Below are positions 17,067 through 25,696 of a stretch of 64,000 bases of DNA, piece after piece. The position numbers were made by a program, and so were the translations under genes. Source of the DNA: Streptomyces guryensis (lineage in GTDB: Bacteria; Actinomycetota; Actinomycetes; Streptomycetales; Streptomycetaceae); contig NZ_JAJSBI010000011.1 in the NCBI RefSeq assembly GCF_021261325.1, forward strand, positions 124,001 through 188,000. Reading direction: 5' to 3'. The notes below the pieces were generated by a model that was not told the DNA's origin, did no database searches, and saw nothing but the letters and a program-made list of their open reading frames with translations. Position 1 is the stretch's first letter; each line of letters begins with the position of its first letter.

Positions 17067-18209
17067 TCAGCCCAGCAGGGAACGGCCGATGATCTCCTTC
17101 ATGATCTCGGTCGTTCCGCCGTAGATGGTCTGGATACGGCCGTCGGTGAAGGCCCTGGCGACCGGGTACTCGGTCATGTAGCCGTAGCCGCCGTGCAGTT
17201 GGAGGCAGCGGTCGGCGACCCGCTTCTGCAGCTCGGTCGCCCACCACTTGGCCATGGAGGCGTGCACGGCGTCGAGCCCGCCGTCCGAGTGGTCCTCGAC
17301 GCAACGGTCGAGGAACGCGCGCGTGACGGCACACTCGGTGGCCATCTCGGCCATCTCGAAGCGGATGTGCTGCTTGGTGGCGAGCGGCCGGCCGAAGGCC
17401 TCGCGCTCCTTGACGTACTCCGTGGTGATCTCCAGCAGGTACTCGGCGGCCGCGATCGCGGCGACGGCGATGCTGAGGCGCTCCTGCGCGAGGTTGGTCA
17501 TCAGATGGCCGAAGGCGCCGTTGAGCGTGCCGAGCAGGTTCTCCTTGGGCACGCGCACGTCGGTGAAGAACAACTCGGCCGTGTCCTGCGCCTTCTGGCC
17601 GATCTTGTCGAGGTTGCGGCCGCGCTCGAAGCCCTCCGTCCCCCGCTCGACGACCAGCAGCGACAGCCCGCGCGCGCCGCCCTCCGGTGTCGTCTTCGCG
17701 ACGACGATCACCAGGTCGGCCAGGATCCCGTTGGAGATGAACGTCTTGGCGCCGTTGAGCACCCAGTGGTCGCCCCGGTCCTCCGCGTGCGTACGGATGC
17801 CCTGGAGATCGGAGCCCGCGCCCGGCTCGGTCATGGCGATGGCGGTGATGATCGACCCGTCGCAGAAGCCGGGCAGCCAGCGCCGCTTCTGCTCGTCGGT
17901 GGCGAGGCCGGTGAGATACGGGCCGATGACGTCGTTGTGCAGCCCGAGGGCGAGCCCGGGAGCACCCGCACGAGTGAACTCCTCGGCGAGTACGGTGGCG
18001 TAGCGGAAGTCGGAGGTGCCGCCGCCCCCGTACTCCTCGGGCACGGCGAGTCCGAGCAGGCCCTGCTTGCCGGCGGCCCGCCAGGCGTCGCGGGAGACGA
18101 TGCCGTCCTTCTCCCACTGCTCGTAGTACGGCAGCACCTCCCTGGCCAGGAAGGCACGCACGGTCGCGCGGAACGCGTCGTGCTCGGGGGCGAAGATCCG
18201 CCGTTTCAT
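17067..18209 (-). CDS. Acyl-CoA dehydrogenase
   Basis: The start is ATG 18209, overlapping the stop of the upstream CoA-transferase gene as ATGA, which gives 380 residues. Landmarks are the FAD-contact motif AIAMTEPGAGSDLQGI, WVLNGAKTFISNG, the ERLSIAVAAIAAAEYLL helix and the C-terminal LQLHGGYGYMTEYPVARAF and IYGGTTEIMKEII. The Glu of the medium-chain YEGT motif is Gly here, as in long-chain and isovaleryl-type enzymes where the base comes from another helix. It would introduce the alpha,beta double bond in acyl-CoA using electron-transfer flavoprotein. Operon context suggests fatty or branched acyl-CoA catabolism. Confidence 0.93.
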   Translation of the reverse strand: MKRRIFAPEHDAFRATVRAFLAREVLPYYEQWEKDGIVSRDAWRAAGKQGLLGLAVPEEYGGGGTSDFRYATVLAEEFTRAGAPGLALGLHNDVIGPYLTGLATDEQKRRWLPGFCDGSIITAIAMTEPGAGSDLQGIRTHAEDRGDHWVLNGAKTFISNGILADLVIVVAKTTPEGGARGLSLLVVERGTEGFERGRNLDKIGQKAQDTAELFFTDVRVPKENLLGTLNGAFGHLMTNLAQERLSIAVAAIAAAEYLLEITTEYVKEREAFGRPLATKQHIRFEMAEMATECAVTRAFLDRCVEDHSDGGLDAVHASMAKWWATELQKRVADRCLQLHGGYGYMTEYPVARAFTDGRIQTIYGGTTEIMKEIIGRSLLG

Positions 18210-19342
18210 TCGAGGCCTTTCAGGAGGTCGGGGACGTCCCAGTCGCGTGCCACGTCGGTGGTGTCGGCGCCGGGCTGCGCGGGGCCGGTGCGTACGGCCG
18301 TGGGGGTGGCGGAGAAACGGGGGGCGGGGGCGGGCTGGGTGATGCCGCCGTGGCCGGTGAAGGTGCCGCGGGCGGTCAGGTGCGGGTGGTGCGGGGCCTC
18401 GCGCAGCGACAGGACGGGCGCCACGCACGCGTCGGAGCCCTCGAAGACGGCCGTCCACTCGTCCCGGGTGCGGGATGTGAAGCGGGCCGCGACCGCCTCG
18501 CGCAGCTCGCCCCAGCGGGTCCAGTCCTTGCGGGCGTCGGCGTGCTCCGGGATGCCGAGGACGCGTACGAACTCGTCGTAGAACTGCGGCTCCAGAGCGC
18601 CGACGGCCATGTACTTGCCGTCGGCCGTCTCGTAGGTGCCGTAGTACGGGCAGCCGCCGTCCAGGAGATTGGCGCCGCGCCGGTCCTGCCAGCCGCCGGC
18701 GGCGAGCATGCCGTGGATCATCGCGGCGAGGTGGGAGGTGCCGTCGACGATGGCGGCGTCGACGACCTGGCCGGCGCCGCCCGCGCGCGCGTGGTGGAGG
18801 GCGGCGAGGACGCCGACGACCAGGTAGAGGGAGCCGCCCGCGTAGTCGCCGAGGAGGTTGGCGGGGACGGCCGGGGGACCGTCCGGGTCACCGATCATGC
18901 CGAGGGTGCCGGTGAGCGCGATGTACGCGATGTCGTGGCCGGCGCGGTGCGCGAGGGGGCCCTGCTGGCCCCAGCCGGTCATCCGGCCGTAGACGAGATT
19001 CGGGTTGCGGGCGTGGCAGGCCTCGGGGCCCACCCCGAGGCGCTCGGCGACCCCCGGGCGGTAGCCCTCGATCAGGATGTCGGCGCGTGCGGCGAGGTCG
19101 AGGACCCGCGCGGGGCCGTCCGCCGACTTCAGGTCGACGATCACCGAGCGCTTGTTGCGGTTGGTGATGTCGTACTCCGTGTCGATCGCGAGGCCCACGC
19201 CGCCGGGGCGGTCCACGCGGACGACGTCGGCGCCCAGGTCGGCGAGGAGCATGGCGGCGAACGGACCGGGCCCGATACCGGCCAGTTCCACCACGCGCAC
19301 GCCGGTCAGCGGGCCGTGTCCAGGCGTCTTTGCCTCTGCCAT
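18206..19342 (-). CDS. CaiB/BaiF-family CoA transferase or alpha-methylacyl-CoA racemase
   Basis: The 378-residue protein is a class III CoA transferase: GVRVVELAGIGPGPFAAMLLADLGADVVRV at the N-terminus, NLVYGRMTGWGQQGPLA in the middle and a C-terminal EWTAVFEGSDACVAPVL segment. The pair AGHDIAYIALTG (His) and NLLGDYAGG (Asp) matches the two catalytic residues of alpha-methylacyl-CoA racemase, so a racemase that prepares (S)-2-methylacyl-CoA for the adjacent dehydrogenase is the best reading. A CoA transferase acting on a carboxylic acid is the alternative. It is the first gene of the operon and is preceded by several palindromes. Confidence 0.85.
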   Translation of the reverse strand: MAEAKTPGHGPLTGVRVVELAGIGPGPFAAMLLADLGADVVRVDRPGGVGLAIDTEYDITNRNKRSVIVDLKSADGPARVLDLAARADILIEGYRPGVAERLGVGPEACHARNPNLVYGRMTGWGQQGPLAHRAGHDIAYIALTGTLGMIGDPDGPPAVPANLLGDYAGGSLYLVVGVLAALHHARAGGAGQVVDAAIVDGTSHLAAMIHGMLAAGGWQDRRGANLLDGGCPYYGTYETADGKYMAVGALEPQFYDEFVRVLGIPEHADARKDWTRWGELREAVAARFTSRTRDEWTAVFEGSDACVAPVLSLREAPHHPHLTARGTFTGHGGITQPAPAPRFSATPTAVRTGPAQPGADTTDVARDWDVPDLLKGLE

Positions 19343-19356
19343 GCAGTCCCCAGGGG

Positions 19357-19402
19357 TTGTGACACAACTGCTGTAACACTAGTGATGTTAGGAACACGTT
19401 CC
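19357..19402. promoter_or_regulatory. Promoter and palindrome cluster before the fad operon
   Basis: Three palindromes stand side by side: TTGTGACACAA (19357-19367), TAACACTAGTGATGTTA (19374-19390, with core CACTAGTG) and GGAACACGTTCC (19391-19402). On the minus strand a possible -10 (TAGTGT, 19376-19381) lies inside the middle palindrome and a weak -35 (TGGAAC) overlaps the third. This suggests repression, perhaps by a TetR-type acyl-CoA sensor. Nothing else recognisable lies in 19403-19683. Confidence 0.55.
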
Positions 19403-19683
19403 ACCGGACACAAGACCCGGGAGAGCAAGCGCTTAGCCAAGTTGTGCCGGAGGAGGCGAGCGGATCAGCGTGCGTCCAGTTCGGTTCCCGGCCGCTTCGG
19501 CGCGATCATCCGGTGGTTGGCCGCGCCCGGCGGCCGGAGGGGGAACCCGCGCACTTTCTCCCGCTTCTTCAGGGCGTTCCTGGGCACGGTCACCGCTTAC
19601 CTCCGGGCTCGTCGTCGGGCTCCGCACCCTTCACGCTAGCCTCGGCCACCGACAACGGCGCGTGCTGCGGACCGAGGGGTGCC

Positions 19684-20862
19684 ATGAGCAGGCTGAACAG
19701 GACGGACCGTCCGTACGACATCGTGCTCTTCGGAGCCACGGGCTTCGTCGGGACGCTCACCGCGGAGTACCTCGCCGCGCATGCGCCCGACGGCCTGCGC
19801 TGGGCGATCGCGGGCCGCAGCGAGCAGAAGCTGGAGCAGCTGCGCGAGCGGCTGCCCGGCACCGGCAAGGTCGGCGTGCTGCGGGCGGACGTGGCCGATC
19901 CGGCCTCGCTGCGCGAACTCGCCGAGCACGCGCGCGTGGTGGCCACGACGGTGGGCCCGTATGTGACGTACGGCGAGGAGCTGGTCGCCGCCTGCGCGGA
20001 CAGCGGTACGGACTATCTCGACCTGACCGGTGAGCCCGAGTTCGTGGACCTCATGTACGTCCGGCACGACGCACGCGCGCGTGAGACCGGTGCACGGCTG
20101 GTGCACGCCTGCGGGTTCGACTCGATCCCGCATGACCTGGGCGCGTACTTCACCGTGCGGCAGCTGCCCGAGGGGGTGCCGCTGGCGGTGGACGGGTTCG
20201 TGACGGCGGACGCCACCTTCTCCGGCGGGACGTTCGCGTCGGCGCTGAACCAGTTCTCGCGGGTACGGCCGATGCTGGCCGCCGAGCGGGACCGCAGGCG
20301 GCACGAGCCGCGCCTGGTGGGACGGCGGGCCGGAGCCCCCACCGGTGCACCGCGGTTCGCGAAGGAGGTCGGTGCGTGGGCACTGCCCCTGCCGACCATC
20401 GACGCGCAGATCGTGGGCCGCTCCGCGAAGGCCCTGGAGCGGTACGGCCCCGACTTCCGCTACCGGCACTACGCGGCGGTGCGGCACCTGCCGGTCGCCG
20501 TGGGCGGGATAGCGGCCGTCGGCGGCCTCTTCGCCGCCGCCCAACTGCCGCCCGCCCGGCGCTGGTTGTCCGGCCGGCTCAAGCCCGGCGACGGGCCGAG
20601 CGCCGAGAAGCGCGCGAAGAGCTGGTTCCGGGTCCGCTTCGTGGGCCGGGGCGGCGGCCGGCAGGTGCTCACGGAGGTCGCGGGCGGCGACCCCGGCTAC
20701 GACGAGACGGCCAAGATGTTCGCCGAGTCGGCGCTGTCCCTCGCCTTCGACGACCTGCCCGAGACGGCCGGCCAGGTCACCACGGCGGTCGCGATGGGCG
20801 ACGCCCTCACCGAGCGGCTGCGGCGGGCGGGGATCACCTTCCGGGTGGCGTCGAGCCGGTGA
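19684..20862 (+). CDS. Saccharopine-dehydrogenase-like NAD(P)-binding oxidoreductase
   Basis: The start at ATG 19684 has GAGGGG four bases upstream and gives 392 residues. The N-terminus is a Rossmann fold (YDIVLFGATGFVGTLTAEYLA) followed by AGRSEQKLEQL and the family motif VGPYVTYGEELVAACADSGTDYLDLTGE. A C-terminal half follows with GFDSIPHDLGAYF and a hydrophobic segment (AVGGIAAVGGLFAAAQL). The layout matches saccharopine-dehydrogenase-like proteins that include mycobacterial trans-acting enoyl reductases, so reduction of a lipid or polyketide intermediate is possible. It is divergent from the fad operon, which fits lipid metabolism, but substrate and partner are not known. Confidence 0.82.
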   Translation: MSRLNRTDRPYDIVLFGATGFVGTLTAEYLAAHAPDGLRWAIAGRSEQKLEQLRERLPGTGKVGVLRADVADPASLRELAEHARVVATTVGPYVTYGEELVAACADSGTDYLDLTGEPEFVDLMYVRHDARARETGARLVHACGFDSIPHDLGAYFTVRQLPEGVPLAVDGFVTADATFSGGTFASALNQFSRVRPMLAAERDRRRHEPRLVGRRAGAPTGAPRFAKEVGAWALPLPTIDAQIVGRSAKALERYGPDFRYRHYAAVRHLPVAVGGIAAVGGLFAAAQLPPARRWLSGRLKPGDGPSAEKRAKSWFRVRFVGRGGGRQVLTEVAGGDPGYDETAKMFAESALSLAFDDLPETAGQVTTAVAMGDALTERLRRAGITFRVASSR

Positions 20863-21092
20863 ATCGGCACTGCTGAGGGGCAGGCGCGCCCGGGACCGGC
20901 GCGCCTGCTCAAAGGCTCCTCCTGCGGACGAGGGAGCACCCCGGGGGGGGCCCCGGGAAGAGCGCCGGGCCCGAGTGGCCGACGGAAGGGCCGGGCACCA
21001 CGAGGCAGCCGAGTCGCGGCCACCGCAGGCCCCTGGGCGGCCTCCCCGTGCCACCGGCGGCCCGCGCGTCGCCTTCCCGGCAGGTGTCCCCC

Positions 21093-21986
21093 TCAGGGTG
21101 GCGAGGTCGGGGTGCCGAGGCGGCGCCGCAGGAACGGCTCCTGGGACAGTACGGCGCCCACGCTGAGCGCTACGGCGATGGCCACGGAGACGACGATCAG
21201 CCAGGACAGCAGGACGAAGACGGAACCCGCGGAACCGTAGTCCGACAGTGCCCGGTTGAGCGCCCTCGGCATGTAGAAGTGTGCGGTCACGGACAGACAG
21301 CCGACCGCGATCGCCGTGAGCACCGCGCCTGGCAGCAGGGGCGCCCAGCGGACGACTCCGCCCAGCAGAAGATGCTGGGTCCACCACCACATGGCCGCCT
21401 GCACGACGAGGACGATCGGAATTCCCAGCCACGCGCCCAGGCCGAACCCGTCACGCAGCAGCCCCTGTGCGACCAGCGCCCCGAGCCACAGGACGATCCA
21501 TGCCAGCCACCTCCACGGAGCGACTTTCGTTCTTCCCTGGGGCAGCAGCCAGGCCCGTCTGCACAACCGCTGCACCGCGCGGCTCACCGCGGTGGCCGAC
21601 AGCAGCACCATCAGCCCGCCGACCACGCCGATCGCCTGGCGCGCATCGTCGGCCGGGGGCTGGAACACCTGCTCCACCTGGGACTTCGACTGCCCGGTCA
21701 GGCCGAAGACGGCGCTCACCGATTTGACGACCTGGGTCTGCACCGCCTCGGGCCCGTACGCGCCCAGCACGAACAGCAACGGGACCGCGGTCAGGAAGCA
21801 CTGCGCCGCGATGCGGGTGGCGGAGTCGAAGATGTTGACCGACACCAAGCGGTCCAGAAGCCCTGTGATGACCGGGAAACGTGTCTCCAGCCGCGCGTGG
21901 ACCGCTTTCAGCCAGGCCGTCAGTTCCCCGAGACGGCCACGCCACCGTGACGCACGCGAGTCCGCGCCCGTATCCCCGCGCCGCAT
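21093..21986 (-). CDS. YihY/BrkB-family inner-membrane protein
   Basis: The 297-residue protein has about six membrane helices. The N-terminal region has FDSATRIAAQCFLTAVPLLFVL, the BrkB pattern of a short cytoplasmic part followed by hydrophobic spans, and later segments include VVGGLMVLLSATAVSRAVQRL and SVFVLLSWLIVVSVAIAVALS. The family was once annotated as ribonuclease BN but has no nuclease motif; its transport or envelope role is unsettled. The 230-base gap to the convergent upstream gene holds only short G+C palindromes. Confidence 0.82.
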   Translation of the reverse strand: MRRGDTGADSRASRWRGRLGELTAWLKAVHARLETRFPVITGLLDRLVSVNIFDSATRIAAQCFLTAVPLLFVLGAYGPEAVQTQVVKSVSAVFGLTGQSKSQVEQVFQPPADDARQAIGVVGGLMVLLSATAVSRAVQRLCRRAWLLPQGRTKVAPWRWLAWIVLWLGALVAQGLLRDGFGLGAWLGIPIVLVVQAAMWWWTQHLLLGGVVRWAPLLPGAVLTAIAVGCLSVTAHFYMPRALNRALSDYGSAGSVFVLLSWLIVVSVAIAVALSVGAVLSQEPFLRRRLGTPTSPP

Positions 21987-22166
21987 CAGCCGCGAGTCCC
22001 CATCGCCACTCCCTTCCGATCTCCAGAGTGCGCGATCGAGCGGGCCACGGCACCCCGCGGCACAAGGAGCGCACCGGGGGGCGGCGCCGGCTCACCGGTC
22101 ACAAGAGATGCAGGGGGTCACAGCCGTGCATAGGCTCGACCCGTACGGCGCCTGAGGGGATCGCCC

Positions 22167-22847
22167 ATGGTCTTCGACCTCCTGCTCATCGCCCTCGCCA
22201 TCACGCTCGACCCGCTCCCCCTCATGGCGTTCGTCCTGGTGGTGGCATCCGTCAGAGGCGTTCGAACGGGGCTCGCCTTCCTCGCGGGATGGATGGCGTG
22301 TTTCATCGCGGTGATCGCTCTGGTCCTGACGCTGACCGGCGGACAGCCGCCGGCTCCGAGGTCGCCTCCGTCCACGGCGAACCTCGTGATCAAGGTCGTC
22401 ATCGGAGTGTCGCTGGTCGTGTACGGCCTCCGCAGACACCGAAGGCCCGTTCACCACGGTCCGTCCGACGCGGTCACCCCGCCGCCGAAGGGGAAGTCGT
22501 CCTCGTTCCTCACCTCCCGGATGGACCGGGGCGCGCTCTGGCCGGCGGCGGGACTCGCCATCCTTCTGCAGCCGTGGGGCCTCGTCGCCGCCGGTGCCGT
22601 GACCGTCGTCGAGGCCGACGGCTCCGACCCCACGACCTGGCTGGTGCTGGCCGCGTACTGCATCATCGCCACGGCCACTCTGCTCGGCGCGGAGCTGTAT
22701 GTGGTCTTCAAGCCGGCATCCGCCCAACGCCGACTACGGGAACTGCGCGCTTGGATGCAGGGCCACGCGGAACAGGCGATCGTGTACGGCAGTGTCGTGG
22801 TCGGCCTGTTGCTGGTGGGAAAGAGTGTCTACGAGCTGGCCGGCTGA
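22167..22847 (+). CDS. GAP-family (Sap/SfLAP-like) membrane transporter
   Basis: The 226-residue protein starts at an ATG with GAGGGG upstream. It has six hydrophobic spans in two blocks of three separated by a charged loop (RRHRRPVHHGPSDAVTPPPKG). It opens MVFDLLLIALAITLDPLPLM, the LysE-like repeat pattern of the GAP family, to which mycobacterial Sap, needed for surface sulfolipid and glycopeptidolipid, belongs. Export of a small molecule or lipid precursor is therefore plausible but unproved. It converges on a 47-residue membrane protein gene 27 bases away. Confidence 0.78.
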   Translation: MVFDLLLIALAITLDPLPLMAFVLVVASVRGVRTGLAFLAGWMACFIAVIALVLTLTGGQPPAPRSPPSTANLVIKVVIGVSLVVYGLRRHRRPVHHGPSDAVTPPPKGKSSSFLTSRMDRGALWPAAGLAILLQPWGLVAAGAVTVVEADGSDPTTWLVLAAYCIIATATLLGAELYVVFKPASAQRRLRELRAWMQGHAEQAIVYGSVVVGLLLVGKSVYELAG

Positions 22848-22874
22848 CGTGACGGCGAGCCGCCGAGCAGGCCC

Positions 22875-23018
22875 TCAGGACCACCCCGCCACCGTGTAGA
22901 TCATCCCGGCGATCCAGCCGAGCCCCGCCAGCACGGCGAGGATGAGCGCGGCCGTCACGGCACGCTCGACGGGACGGTTGGGGTCGGCGAGGGGCTTCTG
23001 GGCACGGTGCGTCGTCAT
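22875..23018 (-). CDS. Small single-span membrane protein, 47 residues
   Basis: A short leftward frame runs from ATG 23018 to TGA 22875. It encodes MTTHRAQKPLADPNRPVERA followed by one hydrophobic helix (VTAALILAVLAGLGWIAGMIY) and a short TVAGWS tail. The basic, proline-rich cytoplasmic head and single helix resemble the small morphogenic membrane proteins of Streptomyces (MmpA/MmpB type), but this is recollection, not a match. No ribosome-binding site stands out. The following 285 bases up to the endonuclease gene hold nothing recognisable. Confidence 0.6.
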   Translation of the reverse strand: MTTHRAQKPLADPNRPVERAVTAALILAVLAGLGWIAGMIYTVAGWS

Positions 23019-23303
23019 GCGGCCCAGCCTGCCGACCGGTGCACCACGCCCACATCCGTACGGGTACTCAGTCCGGCTACTCAGAACACCCGTTCAGCGG
23101 CTCCGGCGGCCGGTCGCCGAGCGCGTCCGCGATCCGGTCGAGCGCGCCGGGGCGGCCCTGCCGGCCGGCTCCGCGAGGCGGCACGGGGTCCGCTGCTCGT
23201 GCGTGACCTGCTCCCCGGCCGCCCAGCACCGGCGGACCGGATCGAACACCCCACGTCCACGGTTGCACCGGTCCCGGTCGCGAGCTCCAGGGCCGTCCCG
23301 GTC

Positions 23304-24038
23304 TCAGGCGTCCGCCGCTGCCTGTCGGTCGCCGCCCAGTGGATTCCTCGGGGCGGTGGCCTCCCGCAACGCCTTTCGGCACAGGGCGTCCGCCCTGCGG
23401 GTCGTCTCCGGCAGACGGTAGGCCGGGGTCAGTGCCAGCGTGTGAGCGCAGGCGTTGTCGAGGCTCATGCGGTGGCCGACGGACACGAAGACCGGCTTGA
23501 CGGCGTCGCGGGTGCGCAGGGCGCGGCCGACCTCCTCGGTGTCCGCGAGGAGGGGTGAGGTGCTGCCGCGCGGGGCGGCCGGGTCGTCGTGGGCGAACGT
23601 GAAGGGGTTCTTCGCGACGCCGATCGTCGGCAGGTCCGTCAGGACGCCGAGATGGCTGGCGAGGCCGAAGCGGCGTGGGTGGGCGAGGCCGTAGCCGTCG
23701 CAGACGACCAGGCCGGGCGGGCACGGCAGGGCGTCCAGAGCGGCGAGAACCGTGGGGATCTCACGGAAGGCGAGCAGGCCGGGGACGTACGGGAAGGAGA
23801 TACGGCCCACGGCCGTGGCCTCCGCGACCACCTCCAGGGTCGCCGCGTCCAGGACGACCGCCGCGGCCGCGACGACGTCCCGCTCGTCGTCGTAGGCCAC
23901 GTCGACTCCGGTGACATGTCCGGTGCCGGGCGGCGGTCCCGGCTCGTCGAGCACCACCCGTGTCCGCAGTTCGTCCTGTACGGCGCGGGCGTGTTCCTCG
24001 GTCGCGGGCCGGCCCGCGGGGATGCGTACGGTCGTCAT
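23304..24038 (-). CDS. nfi: Endonuclease V (deoxyinosine 3-prime endonuclease)
   Basis: The 244-residue protein has all endonuclease V signatures: GVDVAYDD with the first metal-binding Asp, the wedge motif PYVPGLLAFREIP, VCDGYGLAHPRRFGLASHLG with the next catalytic Asp, GVAKNPF, and the C-terminal VSVGHRMSLDNA and YRLPETTRRAD. The enzyme nicks DNA, or RNA in some organisms, one phosphodiester 3-prime of inosine during repair of deaminated adenine. Length and motif order are normal. It stands alone, with no other repair gene nearby. Confidence 0.95.
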   Translation of the reverse strand: MTTVRIPAGRPATEEHARAVQDELRTRVVLDEPGPPPGTGHVTGVDVAYDDERDVVAAAAVVLDAATLEVVAEATAVGRISFPYVPGLLAFREIPTVLAALDALPCPPGLVVCDGYGLAHPRRFGLASHLGVLTDLPTIGVAKNPFTFAHDDPAAPRGSTSPLLADTEEVGRALRTRDAVKPVFVSVGHRMSLDNACAHTLALTPAYRLPETTRRADALCRKALREATAPRNPLGGDRQAAADA

Positions 24039-24112
24039 GATGGGGACGAGCCTACGACCCTCTGATCGGGAGGATCGGGATAAGGCGAGTTCCTCACCCG
24101 CGGGCGTGCGAA

Positions 24113-24149
24113 CCCCCGCGACGGCCGGATGACCTCGCTGTCGCGGGGG
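24113..24149. terminator. Long inverted repeat in the endonuclease V / Rho-N gap
   Basis: CCCCCGCGAC (24113-24122) and GTCGCGGGGG (24140-24149) are perfect 10-bp arms around a 17-base loop. With the palindrome at 24203 it probably ends the leftward Rho-N-like gene. Confidence 0.5.
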
Positions 24150-24202
24150 ACGAGGAGTTCGCAGAGGGCGCCGGAGCCGGAGCGGTACCGGAAACGTCCG
24201 GT

Positions 24203-24218
24203 TGAGCCGCGCGGCTCA
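24203..24218 (-). terminator. Perfect 16-bp palindrome over a stop codon
   Basis: TGAGCCGCGCGGCTCA is its own reverse complement and contains the TGA (24216-24218) of the leftward Rho-N-like gene. Confidence 0.45.
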
Positions 24219-24548
24219 GCCCTTCTTCGCGTTCAGCGCGCGCTGCAGCTGCCCCTTGTTCATGTTCGAACGGCCCTCGATGCCACGTTGCCTGGCCTCG
24301 TTGTACAGCTGGTCGCGGGTGGGGCCCTGGGAGCCCTGGCCGGACCGCTGGCCACCGCGCTTGCCGGATGACATGTCCTTGGTGGAGCTGCGGCTCGCGG
24401 TCTTGGACTCGCCGGACCGGGCGCGCTCCTTGTTCACCGTCCGCGCCGCGATCTCCTTGGCGCGCCCGGTGCTCTCCCCCCGGTCCTGCGCGCTCTTCTT
24501 GATGTGCTCGTACTGGCGCTCACGCTTGGAGCTGGAACCTGCGGGCAT
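24216..24548 (-). CDS. Small basic protein with Rho-N/SAP-like C-terminal motif
   Basis: The 110-residue protein is very hydrophilic, rich in Arg, Lys, Ser and Gly. The middle is low-complexity (KDMSSGKRGGQRSGQGSQG). The C-terminus TRDQLYNEARQRGIEGRSNM and then NKGQLQRAL forms a helix-extended-helix like the Rho termination factor N-terminal or SAP fold, which binds nucleic acid. Such proteins are often labelled plasmid stabilisation proteins in Streptomyces, without direct evidence. An AAGGGAG sequence precedes the ATG. Role: probably nucleic-acid binding, details unknown. Confidence 0.7.
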   Translation of the reverse strand: MPAGSSSKRERQYEHIKKSAQDRGESTGRAKEIAARTVNKERARSGESKTASRSSTKDMSSGKRGGQRSGQGSQGPTRDQLYNEARQRGIEGRSNMNKGQLQRALNAKKG

Positions 24549-24601
24549 GCTCGCTCACTCCCTTCGCAGTCCGCGACCGAGTACCCGCGTTCACCCCGTG
24601 G

Positions 24602-25696
24602 TCACCGCTCCAGACGAGCCACCCTCCCCTGCTCCCCCGCCGCCCAGCAGCCCAGGTCCGCCGTGCAGTCCACGGTGTCGTACGAGCCCGTGTCGACGGT
24701 CCGCCAGGTGCGGCCGCCGTCGGTGGTCAGATCGGTGCCGGTGGGGCCGACCGCGAGGGCCGCGGTGCGGCTGTGCGGGAGCCAGGCGGCTCCGGAGCGG
24801 TAGGCGGGCTGCGGAGTGGCGGCGGGCTGCCAGGTGCGGCCGCCGTCGTGGGTGAGGGCGGCGGCCTGCGGGGAGGACTGGTCGGGCCGGTAGTCGCCGC
24901 CGACCGCGAGTCCGTGGGTGCGGTCGCGGAAGGCGAGTGCGAAGACGCCCTTCGCCGGGTCGCCCGCCGGGACGGGTGTGTCGGTGGCCGTCCAGGTGAG
25001 CCCGCGGTCGGCGGAGTGCAGCACGCGCGCGCGTGCACCGCCGCCGGTGGCCAGCCAGACGTCCGAGGGGCCGGAGGCGACCAGACACTGGCCGCTCGCC
25101 GCGAAGCCCGCCTCGCCGTCCAGGGCGGCCGGCATGCCCTGGCTCGGAAGCACCTTCCAGGAGCGGCCGCCGTCGCCGGTCGACAGGATGCGGAACCTGC
25201 CGTCGACCGGGTCGCTCATGGCGAGGCCGTGGCGGCGGTCGAAGAAGGTGAGGCAGTCGTAGAAGGCCTTGGTGTCGGTGTTGCGGAAGGACTCGGTCCA
25301 GGTCGCTCCGCCGTCGTCGGTCCGGTACACGCGGGATGCCTCGCCCTCGCCGATGGCCAGCACCACGGCCCGCCGCGCGTCGAACGCCTCGATGTCCCGG
25401 AACTGCAGGTCGCCGGCGCCCGGCGGCGAGACGTTCCGCCAGCTCGCCCCGCCGTCGGTGGTGCGCAGCACGGTGCCGCCGGTTCCGGCCACCCAGGCGG
25501 TGTCCCGGCTGACGGCCGACAGCCCCCGGAAGCGCACGCCGGCCGCGCCGGTGTCCTTGAGTTCCCAGTGCGGCGCCCGGTGCTCCGGCTCCCGTGCCTG
25601 TGCGGGTACGGCGGTCAGGGCGGCCAGCGCCGCCGAGCACACCGCCCCCGCGGCCACCGTGCGAAACGTACGTCTCATTCGTCGCGTGTTCCCCAT
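24602..25696 (-). CDS. Secreted BNR/Ycf48-like beta-propeller protein
   Basis: From the ATG at 25696 (GAGG just upstream) the protein has 364 residues and a basic N-terminus with an RRTFRT motif followed by a hydrophobic stretch ending AVPAQA, so export is expected, perhaps by the Tat route. The rest is a beta-propeller built from repeats like TDGGASW, TDDGGATW, GDGGRSW, ADRGLTW, HDGGRTW and TDGGRTW, i.e. BNR or sialidase-type Asp boxes as in Ycf48. No sialidase catalytic residues are evident, so a binding or structural role outside the cell is more likely. Alternative starts lie at 25705 and 25678. Confidence 0.82.
   Translation of the reverse strand: MGNTRRMRRTFRTVAAGAVCSAALAALTAVPAQAREPEHRAPHWELKDTGAAGVRFRGLSAVSRDTAWVAGTGGTVLRTTDGGASWRNVSPPGAGDLQFRDIEAFDARRAVVLAIGEGEASRVYRTDDGGATWTESFRNTDTKAFYDCLTFFDRRHGLAMSDPVDGRFRILSTGDGGRSWKVLPSQGMPAALDGEAGFAASGQCLVASGPSDVWLATGGGARARVLHSADRGLTWTATDTPVPAGDPAKGVFALAFRDRTHGLAVGGDYRPDQSSPQAAALTHDGGRTWQPAATPQPAYRSGAAWLPHSRTAALAVGPTGTDLTTDGGRTWRTVDTGSYDTVDCTADLGCWAAGEQGRVARLER

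Noticed and set aside
17035..17070. A GTGTGGCCGAGCGGGAGGGCTT stretch resembling the D-arm of a tRNA-Leu/Ser
   Set aside because: No acceptor stem, anticodon arm or T-arm around it; it is the tail of the acyl-CoA dehydrogenase region.
20930..20960. A G8 tract within a CCCC/GGGG palindrome as a possible G-quadruplex or terminator
   Set aside because: Too few separated G runs for a quadruplex, and the stem is a simple homopolymer. Not strong enough to list.
23019..23303. A possible C-terminal peptide ending LDRIADALGDRPPEPLNGCS on the minus strand
   Set aside because: The rest of that frame is an antisense or out-of-frame shadow of the endonuclease gene, and no start with a ribosome-binding site is present.
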